A stretch of DNA of 45,468 nt. Origin: Hyperthermus sp. (GTDB lineage Archaea; Thermoproteota; Thermoprotei_A; Sulfolobales; Pyrodictiaceae). Below, piece after piece: positions 25,457-36,327 of the stretch (the first letter of the stretch is position 1; each line of letters starts with the position of its first letter). Under the pieces are notes generated by a model. That model was not told the origin of the DNA, did not search any database, and was given only the letters and a program-made list of their open reading frames with translations. The stretch is taken from the NCBI GenBank assembly GCA_003978665.1, contig QNYQ01000026.1, forward strand, positions 1-45,468, read 5' to 3'. The position numbers were made by a program, and so were the translations under genes.

Positions 25457-26978
25457 CCCACACCAAGTCTATACGCCTCACGGTATCCGGGTCAGGCTCA
25501 ACTTCAAGCGGCCACTCCCTCCACCCATACTCCTCGGGCAGCTTGCGCGTGGCATCTATCCCCAGCTTACTACCATAACCCGGAACCACCACGGCCGGGT
25601 CAAGGTGGTCGGTGTGGGCTCCAGGTATAACTACTACGTCCCTCTGCGGGTCCACATGAGCAGCCACAGCCCACATTACCTGGTTCAAATCGTTAACATC
25701 TATGTCATGATCGACTACAACCAGTATCTTCGTCAGCGATAACTGACCCAGCCCCCACAACGCCATCATAACCTTCTTCGCCTGCCCCGGGTAAGTCTTC
25801 CTTATGGAAACTATAGCTATGCCGTGGAAGACCCCGTAAACGGGCATGTTCACGTCCACTATCTCGGGGATCAGAGTCTTGATGAGGGGCAGGAATATCC
25901 TCTCGGCAGCCTTACCTATATACGCGTCCTCTAGAGGAGGCTTACCCACAACAGTGCCCACGTAGATAGGGTTGTCCCTCATCCAGATTCTCTCAACAGT
26001 CATCACCGGGAACCTGTGGACCGGCTTATCATAGTACCCCCAGTGGTCTCCAAAGGGCCCCTCCTCAGACTCTCGTCCAGGCTCTATGAAGCCCTCCACT
26101 ACTATCTCAGCCGTAGACGGGACCAGTATGCCGCTGGGAAGCTTGTAAACCCTTATCCCGCGCCCGGCCATAACACCTGCGAAGAACAGTTTGTCGACGG
26201 GAGGGGGAACGGGCATTGCGCCGGCAAGCATCGCTGCGGGATCGCCTCCCACAACAACCGCAACCCTCATAGCCTCCCCCTTCTCCATAGCGTCGAGGTA
26301 CGCGTGCCTCCCCCTCTTATGGAGCTGCCAGTGGATTACAGCCTCTCTTGCACCCTTCAACATGACCCTATAGGTGCCTATGCCTATCGTACCGCTCCTC
26401 GACTCCCTGAAATACACTTGCGCGAATGTAAAGTATCTCCCACCATCACGAGGCCACGACTTAAACGCTGGGATCGAGTTAAGATCGGCCTCATCACCCT
26501 CCAGCACATTATCCTCGAAACTAGCCCTCCTCGACGGCTTCGGAGTGAAGCGTGCGAGACCAGCTACATCCCTAAGGCTGCTAAGCTTCTCCAGCACACC
26601 CGTCGGCGGCGGCCTCCAGAGGAGGCCGGCAAGCCTCCAGCCAATATCCTCTAAGCGCTCAACCCCAAGAGCAAGCTTAATTCTCTCCATCGACCCAAAA
26701 ACATTACCCACAACCCTCCATCCAGGATAACCCTCCACGTTCTCAAAAAGTACAGCAGGGCCGCCACTCCTCATAACACGCCTCAACACCTCGGGTATCT
26801 CAAGGATAGGGCTTAGAGGAGTCCTCACACGCTTCAAGAGCCCACGCGACTCCAGTAGCTCAAGCAACTCCCTGAGATCGCTAGGCGCCTCCACGGGCTC
26901 CACCCACCCTTCACTATTCCCCGGAGAGTCGGCTGCCACCTTCCCGGGAGTAGACGGGGTCATGCTGGCTGGGAACAC
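25431..26978 (-). CDS. UbiD-family (prenylated-FMN type) decarboxylase
   Basis: FAQVYFRESRSGTIGIGTYRVMLKGAREAVIHWQLHKRGRH, ESEEGPFGDHWGYYD, ILVVVDHDIDVNDLNQVMWAVAAHVDPQRDVVVIPG. The alternative ATG at 26963 may be the true start. Confidence 0.93.
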   Translation of the reverse strand: MFPASMTPSTPGKVAADSPGNSEGWVEPVEAPSDLRELLELLESRGLLKRVRTPLSPILEIPEVLRRVMRSGGPAVLFENVEGYPGWRVVGNVFGSMERIKLALGVERLEDIGWRLAGLLWRPPPTGVLEKLSSLRDVAGLARFTPKPSRRASFEDNVLEGDEADLNSIPAFKSWPRDGGRYFTFAQVYFRESRSGTIGIGTYRVMLKGAREAVIHWQLHKRGRHAYLDAMEKGEAMRVAVVVGGDPAAMLAGAMPVPPPVDKLFFAGVMAGRGIRVYKLPSGILVPSTAEIVVEGFIEPGRESEEGPFGDHWGYYDKPVHRFPVMTVERIWMRDNPIYVGTVVGKPPLEDAYIGKAAERIFLPLIKTLIPEIVDVNMPVYGVFHGIAIVSIRKTYPGQAKKVMMALWGLGQLSLTKILVVVDHDIDVNDLNQVMWAVAAHVDPQRDVVVIPGAHTDHLDPAVVVPGYGSKLGIDATRKLPEEYGWREWPLEVEPDPDTVRRIDLVWDEMGLGGS

Positions 26979-27127
26979 CTATTCTAATTAAGGCTCGCCT
27001 ACAGTCAACAACAGCTTAAGGCGGCACGACCGGAGTGTGGTATCGCCCCCTCGGAGAACCCTTGGTGGGTGTGGCTCGGCTTCGGCCCAGGCTCGTATGG
27101 CCTGGAGTGCTGAAGCTTTGTGTTGTC

Positions 27128-28135
27128 TCATGGTCTTAGAACTAGCTTCGCGCCGTCAATAGCCGGGTACGTGTTAGGAAATATTCTCTTAGCTTCCCAT
27201 ACGAGGGGTTCTGGTGACGTGTAGCGTGCACTGAAGTGGGTCAACACGAGTATTTTGGCGGCAGCTTCTCTAGCGGCTCTTGCCGCATCCAATGCTGTGC
27301 TATGCCCCTCGTTGTGTGCTTCTTCAGCCATGTCGGAGGCGAAGGTCGCGTCATGAACTAGCACGTCAACATTCCGGGAGGCCTCCACCACGGAGTGTGA
27401 GGGAGCAGTATCGCCGGTGTATGATACTGAGATCCTATGCTGACTCCTCACCACATCGCTTGGCCGAATAACCCTGCCATTCACTCTAACCTCCAGGCCC
27501 CGCTGAAGCATCCCCAGGATAGGGCCCGGCTCGAGACCAAGCCTCCTTGCAGCATCAAGGTCGATCTTAGGCTTGCGTGGAGCCTCCCACAACCTGTAGC
27601 CGAAAGCCTCTACGCCCCGGTGGTTTACCGGGTAGGGCAACACCTCTATGCCGCCTGGAAGCCTTATCCTCTCCCATGCGCGAGCCTCTACAACCTCTAT
27701 GGGGTATGGTGGAAGCCATAGCGTTAGCTTGGCCACCTCCTCCACTAGAGAGCCAAGGCCCCGGGGGCCTATGAGGACTAAAGGCTTCGAGCGGCCGAGC
27801 ATGGCCATTGATTGTAGGAGCCCCGGGAGCCCAAGCACGTGGTCGCCATGTAGATGAGTAACTAGGATCGCAATTATCTTCGATGCACTTAAGCCAGCCA
27901 TGTCCAGGGCCTTCTGCACACCCTCGCCGGCATCAAGCAGTACTATGCGTGATTCATTAATGAACGCGAGACCCGGCAAACCCCTATTATTCCTGGGGAC
28001 AGCCGCGCCACTACCCAGGAACACTAGCCCGGCCTGCAACCCCCATCTACCATAGCATTTAGCCAGAAGGATCCCCGGGGCCCCTTCGGATCCACTGTCA
28101 GTATTCGAGAGCCTCCCGCCTAAAAGACGCTGCAA
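27128..28135 (-). CDS. rnz: Ribonuclease Z (tRNA 3' endonuclease), metallo-beta-lactamase fold
   Basis: LVFLGSGAAVPRNNRGLPGLAF, ILVTHLHGDHVLGLPGLLQSM, SVSYTGDTAPSHSVVEASRNVDVLVHDATF. The N-terminal about 35 aa may be over-extended. Confidence 0.9.
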   Translation of the reverse strand: MQRLLGGRLSNTDSGSEGAPGILLAKCYGRWGLQAGLVFLGSGAAVPRNNRGLPGLAFINESRIVLLDAGEGVQKALDMAGLSASKIIAILVTHLHGDHVLGLPGLLQSMAMLGRSKPLVLIGPRGLGSLVEEVAKLTLWLPPYPIEVVEARAWERIRLPGGIEVLPYPVNHRGVEAFGYRLWEAPRKPKIDLDAARRLGLEPGPILGMLQRGLEVRVNGRVIRPSDVVRSQHRISVSYTGDTAPSHSVVEASRNVDVLVHDATFASDMAEEAHNEGHSTALDAARAAREAAAKILVLTHFSARYTSPEPLVWEAKRIFPNTYPAIDGAKLVLRP

Positions 28136-28188
28136 GCAGCACGTATAACCCTCCCCTTTATAGTTGTCGCACTAAATGAGCATGCAAG

Positions 28189-29499
28189 GTGTCCCGTATA
28201 GTGGTGAGTGTAAGGCTTAGGGGCGGGACTCAGCTATCCGGCATGGTCGCGGTTCCACCCTCTAAAAGCTATACTCACCGTGCACTCTTCGCGGCACTAC
28301 TGGCTAGTGGGACGTCAGAGATCATCAATCCCTTGTGGAGCCTGGACACCGAGGCCACAATGAATACTATAGCAGCATTCGGCTCCAATATATACAGGAG
28401 AGGGGACAGGCTTCTCGTAGAGTCTCAGGGGGCTGACTCGCTCTCATGGACGCCATGTATTAATGTAGGAGAGTCAGGCACTACAATGAGGCTATCCACG
28501 GGTATTGCAGCTCTACTAGACAAGCCCGTTCTCGTATACGGCTCCGGCAGGATCGGTGAGAGGCCCATCAAACCCCTTCTTCAAGCGCTGGCCCAGCTTG
28601 GAGCAAGATACCTGTTGAGCAACGGCTGCTGCCCTCCCCACGTGGTCATGGGGCCCTTGAGGAGGGGGTCTGCGAGGATTGATGCGTGGGAGAGTAGTCA
28701 GTATGTCTCGGCACTGCTCTACGCTGCTGCAGGGCTGGGGGAGCTCCACGTTCTAGTCGAGAGGGTTTCATCCAAGCCGTATATTGACATGACGATTAAG
28801 GTTCTAGAAGCCTTTGGGGTCACAGTGGAGAGGGAGGGCTACAGTAGACTCTGGGTCAAGGGCAGGCCCAAGCCCACCAGCTACAGGGTGTGGGGTGACT
28901 GGAGTAGTGCAGCGTCACTAGCAGCAGCTATAGCCGCGGCCGGCGGTAGGGCGGTCCTTAAGGGGCTTGCACGGGACGATCCCCACCCCGACAGCTCCGT
29001 AGCCGATCTCTTAGCGGTGGCGGGGGCCCGTGTAAGGTGGATGGGAGACGCTGTGGAGGTTTCTTCGCCGGGCCCCGGAGGCCTTGAAGCCTTCGAATGG
29101 TGCTTCCAAGATGCGCCGGACCTAGCTATGCCTGCTGCCTCCCTGGCGGCTGTGGCTTGCGGGGTCTCGAAGCTCTGCTGTATAAGTAGGCTTAGCCTAA
29201 AGGAGAGTGATAGGGTTGCCGCAATACTTGATGTACTGAAGACTGTGGGGGCGACAGCCTACCTTGTCGAGGATAGTAGGGGGGCTTGCCTAGAGGTTAG
29301 GGGGCTCTGCGGCGTTAGGGGTGGACGCGCGGTAATAGACTCCCACCGTGACCATAGGATAGCCATGATGGCCTCAGCGATATGTTTATCATCACTTAAT
29401 GAATGCATAATATTAGGCTCTGACAGCGTGGCTAAATCCTATCCAGGCTACTGGCAGGCATTGAGAAGGCTTGGAGCCATCGTGGAGGAGCGGAGATGA
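28189..29499 (+). CDS. aroA: 3-phosphoshikimate 1-carboxyvinyltransferase (EPSP synthase)
   Basis: VAVPPSKSYTHRALFAALLASGTS, NVGESGTTMRLSTGIAAL, ESDRVAAILDVLKTVGA, and DSHRDHRIAMMASAI. Confidence 0.95.
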   Translation: MSRIVVSVRLRGGTQLSGMVAVPPSKSYTHRALFAALLASGTSEIINPLWSLDTEATMNTIAAFGSNIYRRGDRLLVESQGADSLSWTPCINVGESGTTMRLSTGIAALLDKPVLVYGSGRIGERPIKPLLQALAQLGARYLLSNGCCPPHVVMGPLRRGSARIDAWESSQYVSALLYAAAGLGELHVLVERVSSKPYIDMTIKVLEAFGVTVEREGYSRLWVKGRPKPTSYRVWGDWSSAASLAAAIAAAGGRAVLKGLARDDPHPDSSVADLLAVAGARVRWMGDAVEVSSPGPGGLEAFEWCFQDAPDLAMPAASLAAVACGVSKLCCISRLSLKESDRVAAILDVLKTVGATAYLVEDSRGACLEVRGLCGVRGGRAVIDSHRDHRIAMMASAICLSSLNECIILGSDSVAKSYPGYWQALRRLGAIVEERR

Positions 29500-29505
29500 G
29501 TAGTC

Positions 29506-30411
29506 ATGGGGGGTGAGGCCAGAAGACCCTACGCGAGCCTTGCAGGATTCTATCCCTCAAACCCCGCCAGCCTAGAGAAGGCTCTAGTAGACAGCTTCCT
29601 CGACAAGAGGTTCGGGCCCGGGAGCCTACCCTCAGAGCGAAGGGGGGAGATCCTCCTCGTAGGAGGCGTCGTACCCCATGCGGGCTACAGCTACTCGGGT
29701 CCAGCCGCAGCCCACTTCTACAGCCTCTTGGCTTCAGCGAGAAGGCCGGACACTATTGTGATAATAGGCACCAACCACACGGGCTACGGCGGCTACTACA
29801 CGACCACAACCCGCTGGGATGAATGGGCCACTCCTCTAGGCACTGTTAAAGTGGATAAAGAGTTTATCCATGCCCTCCTAGACGCTACTAGTATTGTAGA
29901 GGATGATTACCTTGCTCACCTGGAGGAGCACAGCATAGAGGTGCAGCTCCCCTTCCTCCAGTACATTTACGGTGATGGATTCAAGATCGCCCCCATAGTT
30001 GCCAAGGAGGTATCGAAGAGGCTTGCCAAGGATATGGCTGCAGCGCTGAGGGAGGCTGCCGAGAGGACGGGTAGAAGCATAATGGTTCTTGCAAGCTCCG
30101 ACTTCACGCACCACGGCTACATATACGGCTACCTGGTGTTCACGGAGAACATAGCTTCTAACGTCGAGAAGCTTGACATGAAGGTTATAGATGCAATACT
30201 GGCCCTCGACACCGACCAGTTCCTAAGAACCATAGCTGAGACGGGGGCAACAGTTTGCGGTGTAGGGGCCATAGCAGCGTTAATGGAGTACGCGAAGACC
30301 AGGGGAAGGGTTGAGGCTAAGCTGCTCAAGTACTACAACTCAGCCCAGCTAACCGGCGACGAGGAGGTTGCTGTGGGCTACGCGAGCATAGCAATATACC
30401 TTAGAGAGTGA
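29506..30411 (+). CDS. MEMO1 / AmmeMemoRadiSam system protein B family
   Basis: FYPSNPASLEKAL, GGVVPHAGYSYSGPAAAHFYSLL, IIGTNHTGYGG, EEHSIEVQLPFLQYIY, and LASSDFTHHG. Confidence 0.92.
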   Translation: MGGEARRPYASLAGFYPSNPASLEKALVDSFLDKRFGPGSLPSERRGEILLVGGVVPHAGYSYSGPAAAHFYSLLASARRPDTIVIIGTNHTGYGGYYTTTTRWDEWATPLGTVKVDKEFIHALLDATSIVEDDYLAHLEEHSIEVQLPFLQYIYGDGFKIAPIVAKEVSKRLAKDMAAALREAAERTGRSIMVLASSDFTHHGYIYGYLVFTENIASNVEKLDMKVIDAILALDTDQFLRTIAETGATVCGVGAIAALMEYAKTRGRVEAKLLKYYNSAQLTGDEEVAVGYASIAIYLRE

Positions 30412-30597
30412 TAGGGAGTGACAGGCCAGGCAGCTGCCCTCCTCACGGGGCTGGAGGCGTCCAGCAGGGTTCGCCGCGGTTTCGAGAGTTTTAGACGAGT
30501 GTTCCCAGACGCTATTCTATCCTAGTACGATTGTCTTCTTTTCCTCATTTAGGTTGTTAGAAACCTCCGGCCCGCTTTCCCGTCTTTTGCTGGCAAG

Positions 30598-30607
30598 TAT
30601 TTTAACA
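30598..30607 (+). promoter_or_regulatory. Candidate TATA element for amt-glnK
   Basis: GTATTTTAAC about 40 nt upstream of the amt ATG. Confidence 0.35.
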
Positions 30608-30645
30608 GCGTTCGCACGCCTCCTTCGCCGGCAAGGGTTATTGGA

Positions 30646-32225
<1,580 letters not shown>

Positions 32226-32277
32226 GGCTGTAGCAGGCAGCAACACCAGGGGTCAAGCGGCAGTGCATGCGTAGAAG

Positions 32278-32285
32278 TATAAATA
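32278..32285 (+). promoter_or_regulatory. TATA box for peroxiredoxin gene
   Basis: TATAAATA 55 nt upstream of the ATG at 32341. Confidence 0.5.
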
Positions 32286-32340
32286 AGGGGTAAGACGGGA
32301 TCTAAACCAACCATAAGCCCTAGACCCTTGAGCCCACAGC

Positions 32341-33069
32341 ATGTTCCCTGGAGAGGTGGCTGGCATGCCTGGTTCGTTCCCCTTAATAGGCGAGAAATTC
32401 CCGGAGATGGAGGTGCAGACGGATCATGGAGTATTGAAGCTTCCAGGCCACTTTCGGGGACGATGGTTTGTCCTCTTCAGCCACCCGGGCGACTTCACCC
32501 CAGTTTGCACGACAGAATTCATAGCCTTTGCTAAGAGATACGATGACTTTAAGAGGCTTAACACGGAGCTTATAGGTCTCAGCGTTGATAATACGTTCAG
32601 CCACATAAAGTGGAAGGAGTGGATTAGGGAAAAGCTTGGCATCGAAATACCCTTCCCCATAATAGCCGACCCCACTGGTGTAGTAGCTAAGGCCCTCGGC
32701 ATGATACATGCAGAAAGCAGCGTGGTAACGGTTAGGGCAGTGTTTATAGTCGACGATAAGGGTGTTATAAGGGCGATACTCTACTATCCACTCAACGTAG
32801 GCAGAAACATTGACGAGATACTGAGGCTTATTGAAGCACTCCAGCTCGCCGACAAGTATAAGCGCGCAGTACCCGCGGGCTGGCCTCTCAACGAGCTGGT
32901 CGAAGACAACCTCATAGTTCCCCCTGCAAGCACAGTCTCCGAGGCCAGGGAGAGGCCCAGCAGGTTCAAGTGCTTCGACTGGTGGCTATGCTACGACGAT
33001 AATGCCAGCGAGGAGGAAAAGGAGCTGGCAAAGAGATTCCTGCGTAGAGCAGCGGGCTGCGAGAAGTAA
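32341..33069 (+). CDS. Peroxiredoxin (archaeal Prx6/thioredoxin peroxidase type)
   Basis: [26 protein letters not shown] active site and C-terminal [11 protein letters not shown] Cys-x5-Cys pair. Confidence 0.95.
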   Translation: MFPGEVAGMPGSFPLIGEKFPEMEVQTDHGVLKLPGHFRGRWFVLFSHPGDFTPVCTTEFIAFAKRYDDFKRLNTELIGLSVDNTFSHIKWKEWIREKLGIEIPFPIIADPTGVVAKALGMIHAESSVVTVRAVFIVDDKGVIRAILYYPLNVGRNIDEILRLIEALQLADKYKRAVPAGWPLNELVEDNLIVPPASTVSEARERPSRFKCFDWWLCYDDNASEEEKELAKRFLRRAAGCEK

Positions 33070-33123
33070 ATCACGCCCCGTAAGCCTCCAAGGCAGTCCC
33101 AGGGCACTTTTGCCTGCCATCCC

Positions 33124-33918
33124 TCACCTCCTCGGGCTAGGCTCCTCGGTGAAGTAATCCTCCCCGCCAGCCACAACCTGCTGTATTGCAGCATAGAGGT
33201 CTTCAAGCCCATAGCCAGAGAGGGCTGACACGAACCTTAAGGGGGCCGGGGCGGATTCTTCCTCGGGGTATAGTGCTTCAAGTGCACGCGCGGAAGCTTC
33301 AGCCATTGCAGGGTCTACACCGCCCTCGATGAGTGCCGCGTAGAGGCGGCTGGGATTGTTGATCTGCTCCTCCAGCTCATCGAGCCTACTGGGTTCGAGC
33401 AAGTCTACTTTAGAGACCACCGTGACCTGAGGCAGCCCCATTCTGAGCCTAGTTGAGAGGGCTAGGAGTAGTGTGGATGCGAGGCTTCGCGGGTTTGACG
33501 CGAATACAGAGTCTACTATGAATACGGTTACTGTCTTATGCCCGCGGGTAATCTCGTGGACGACGTAAGGCCCGGTATCTCTGAACGCGAAAAGCTCCAT
33601 CTGGCCAGGCGTATCTATTATCACGTAGTTTGAGCCCGCCGCCTCTATCTCCTCCCTCAGCTTGTCAGCATACTCAACCATCATGTCCACAGACGCTACT
33701 AGGGCCCCGTTAGGCCCCAGCTTATACTTCCTCATAACCGCCCTGGCATCAACATAGCTGCGCACGTCCACATCAGGCTCGTAGGGTATCCACTCGGCAG
33801 CCGGGTCGAGATTAACCCTTGCAACGCTAAGCTCGTTGAACTCCATCCAATCGCCTAGCGCGTCGGCAAGATAGGATTTCCCGCTCCCCGCAGGGCCTAC
33901 GAGGACTATAAAGTACAA
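33124..33918 (-). CDS. GPN-loop GTPase
   Basis: VLVGPAGSGKSYLADAL Walker A, LGPNGALVASVDMM GPN motif, and IIDTPGQMELFAFR. Confidence 0.94.
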   Translation of the reverse strand: MYFIVLVGPAGSGKSYLADALGDWMEFNELSVARVNLDPAAEWIPYEPDVDVRSYVDARAVMRKYKLGPNGALVASVDMMVEYADKLREEIEAAGSNYVIIDTPGQMELFAFRDTGPYVVHEITRGHKTVTVFIVDSVFASNPRSLASTLLLALSTRLRMGLPQVTVVSKVDLLEPSRLDELEEQINNPSRLYAALIEGGVDPAMAEASARALEALYPEEESAPAPLRFVSALSGYGLEDLYAAIQQVVAGGEDYFTEEPSPRR

Positions 33919-33979
33919 GGTTTAGGGAAACACCTCCAAAGAGGGAGAACCCTAGCTACAGGAAACCCCGGAGAGAAGC

Positions 33980-34411
33980 GTGCGTTACAGCTCAGAACTT
34001 ATTATTCTCGCCACAAAGCCTCCATGCTCCTCCTGGGGTAAAGGGTTGGCACCCGAGCTTCGGGAGAGACTTGTACCAGTAAGAGTGAATAAGATAAGCG
34101 ATCTTGCTAGGGTGGCAGCCACCATTATAACCCTGGGGCAGCCAGCGTACCTGGTGAGGTTCACCCACAATGGGAGAAGGGTCTACGCGATCATAGCAGT
34201 GCTCCGAGACTACTACAAGTACTATGGCCTCCCCATGATATACTATTATGTTGATGAGGAGGATAAGTTCAAGGATGGAAGCTACCTGCTGGTCAAGGTA
34301 GACGATCAGGGTGAACAGATAGAGCTCTCTAAAGGCATAAGGCATGGCTGGGTCGCCATACCCATAATAGACCTTGCCGAGAAGCCCAGCTTCGTCCCCG
34401 ACGACCTTTAG
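33980..34411 (+). CDS. Conserved hypothetical protein
   Basis: 143 aa ORF of normal composition, ending VAIPIIDLAEKPSFVPDDL. No family recognised. Confidence 0.6.
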   Translation: MRYSSELIILATKPPCSSWGKGLAPELRERLVPVRVNKISDLARVAATIITLGQPAYLVRFTHNGRRVYAIIAVLRDYYKYYGLPMIYYYVDEEDKFKDGSYLLVKVDDQGEQIELSKGIRHGWVAIPIIDLAEKPSFVPDDL

Positions 34412-34528
34412 TCCGGCCCGGTATTTGGGACGGCAGGGATAATAGCGGTGGGTGGGGCAGCTAAGGCTCCACCATTTTTCACTGTTTACCATTAATCATA
34501 ATTAACCAGAATGTTTAATAATACTCAA

Positions 34529-36217
34529 TTATGCGGATACTAGCGTGGGTGAGAGCCCCGAGGGAGGGAAACCCGTCTGGCATCGGGGATCCTGGCTGAA
34601 AGCCATGCCCGGAATACGGTTAATCAGCATCACGAAGTCCAGGCCCCTTATCTCCGAAAGCCCTGGAGGAGGCTCTGCCCCCAGTAGTTTCTCGAAGGCG
34701 TTGTCCCCTCCCATAGCCTCGTCTACGGCCGCGGCAATACTCCTAACACAGAAGCCCGTGAACATGTCGAGCCTCGAAGCAAGCGCTACAAGCATCCTCA
34801 GCTGCCCCTCCTCGACCAGTTGCTCGTTGAAATCGAGCGCTAAGGGCTCCTTGAGCGTCTTCGATACTAGCCAGTCAGCCTTTAGCTTAGGCTTAGCGAG
34901 CTTAACCGGCATGGCCAGCCTACGGGGCCTCGGCGCCCTATACTCTGCCGCCGGCCTCCCATGAAGCCTAGCCAGCTCGGCTGCCTGCCTGGTCTCATCC
35001 CTTGCACGGTAGTTCTCCATTACTATTAGCGTGTCAGCCGATGCTGCCAGCGGCGTGGAGCCGCTAGACACTATCACGAGGGAAGCGTGCCTTGACAGGC
35101 TTGAGGCAAGCTCTGCTATTGTTGTAACTGTCTTTGAGAGGAAAAGGTGGGTTATGCGCTCATCATAGTAGAGGAGGTTTGTCGCGGATGTGTCCTCGTC
35201 TATGAGCACCAGCTCGGCGCCAGCCTCTATAGCCTCTTGTATCGAGGCGGCCATGCTCGTGGCTCCGCTGGCGTCGTCCGTGGTAAAGCATCTTGTACCC
35301 CGTCCTCCGGGGAGTGAGTGAATGAATGTTGATATGTCGACGCAGCCTACGTGTCTGCCATCCTCGGCTTTAACCTTAACTGTTGAGCGTAGTGAAACCA
35401 CGAGCTCCCTGCCATCGCCTGGGATATGATTGTATATCCCCTGCTGGATGGCTTCAAGCAGCGTCGTCTTACCATGGAACGCGGTGCCGGCGATAACAGT
35501 GACCCCGCGCTTAACACCCATGCCGCTGAAGACTCCTTGATCAGTCTCTATCTCCACACGCAGGCTGGGAGGAGACTCGAAGGGGACAGCGTCCGGCAGC
35601 GGTTCATCGCACCAGCCGCAGCGTCTCGGCAGTATGCTGCCATCCCCCAGGAATGCTACGAGGCCCTTAGCCTTCAAGGCCCCGCGGAGCGCTTCTTGAA
35701 GCCTCCACACGTGTACATGCTTGCGGAGCTCGTGCAGAGACTCCTTGGCCGACGACACGGCTTCATGAAGGGCTCGCGGCAGCAGTGAGAGCAAGAGCTG
35801 CTTGGCAAGCTCTCCCTCAATCCTACGCCTCCTGCTGGGAAGCCCCACCCAGACCCTGGCAACAAGCCTGCCGTGAACAACCTCGAGGCCACTACGCTTC
35901 AAAATAACCGGGCCCGGCCTAGGCAGCATTAGGAGCCCGCTATTGCCCTCACCGAGCCTCCTCGAATACCTCTGAAGCCTGCTGCGCAGCACACGATACA
36001 AGTAGTCGGCCAAGGGCACCGGGTAGCTGAGAACCTCGCCAGGCAGGTCAAGCTTCATCTCCAGCCTCACAGTGCTCGGCGGCGCGTACGGGTCTCCCTG
36101 AACCCTTACAACACGTATCGTAACACCCCTCACACTATCACTAGCGCCTACAAGCCTCCGGTACTGCGAGTAGCTCCTCCCATCAATGCTCTCGATAATC
36201 CTGGAGATAGCACCCAT
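34529..36217 (-). CDS. Predicted ABC-class P-loop ATPase (COG3044-like)
   Basis: GVKRGVTVIAGTAFHGKTTLLEAIQQGIYNHIPGDGRE, FIHSLPGGRGTRCFTTDDASGATSMAASIQEAIEAGAELVLIDEDTSATNLLYYD, and RGLDFVMLINRIPGM. Confidence 0.9.
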   Translation of the reverse strand: MGAISRIIESIDGRSYSQYRRLVGASDSVRGVTIRVVRVQGDPYAPPSTVRLEMKLDLPGEVLSYPVPLADYLYRVLRSRLQRYSRRLGEGNSGLLMLPRPGPVILKRSGLEVVHGRLVARVWVGLPSRRRRIEGELAKQLLLSLLPRALHEAVSSAKESLHELRKHVHVWRLQEALRGALKAKGLVAFLGDGSILPRRCGWCDEPLPDAVPFESPPSLRVEIETDQGVFSGMGVKRGVTVIAGTAFHGKTTLLEAIQQGIYNHIPGDGRELVVSLRSTVKVKAEDGRHVGCVDISTFIHSLPGGRGTRCFTTDDASGATSMAASIQEAIEAGAELVLIDEDTSATNLLYYDERITHLFLSKTVTTIAELASSLSRHASLVIVSSGSTPLAASADTLIVMENYRARDETRQAAELARLHGRPAAEYRAPRPRRLAMPVKLAKPKLKADWLVSKTLKEPLALDFNEQLVEEGQLRMLVALASRLDMFTGFCVRSIAAAVDEAMGGDNAFEKLLGAEPPPGLSEIRGLDFVMLINRIPGMAFSQDPRCQTGFPPSGLSPTLVSA

Positions 36218-36327
36218 AGCAGGACAAGCCCCATACGGATCTAACTGGGTCTCCCCCGGGGCCCGATGAACCCCTAATAACCTCCCCCTTTTCCTCCCCG
36301 GGACGAGCCCCTGGCCCCAGTACTTCC

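Noticed and set aside
25675-25700. GGTTCAAATCGTTAAC T-arm-like motif
   Set aside because: Lies within conserved UbiD coding sequence (VNDLNQVMW) and lacks other tRNA elements.
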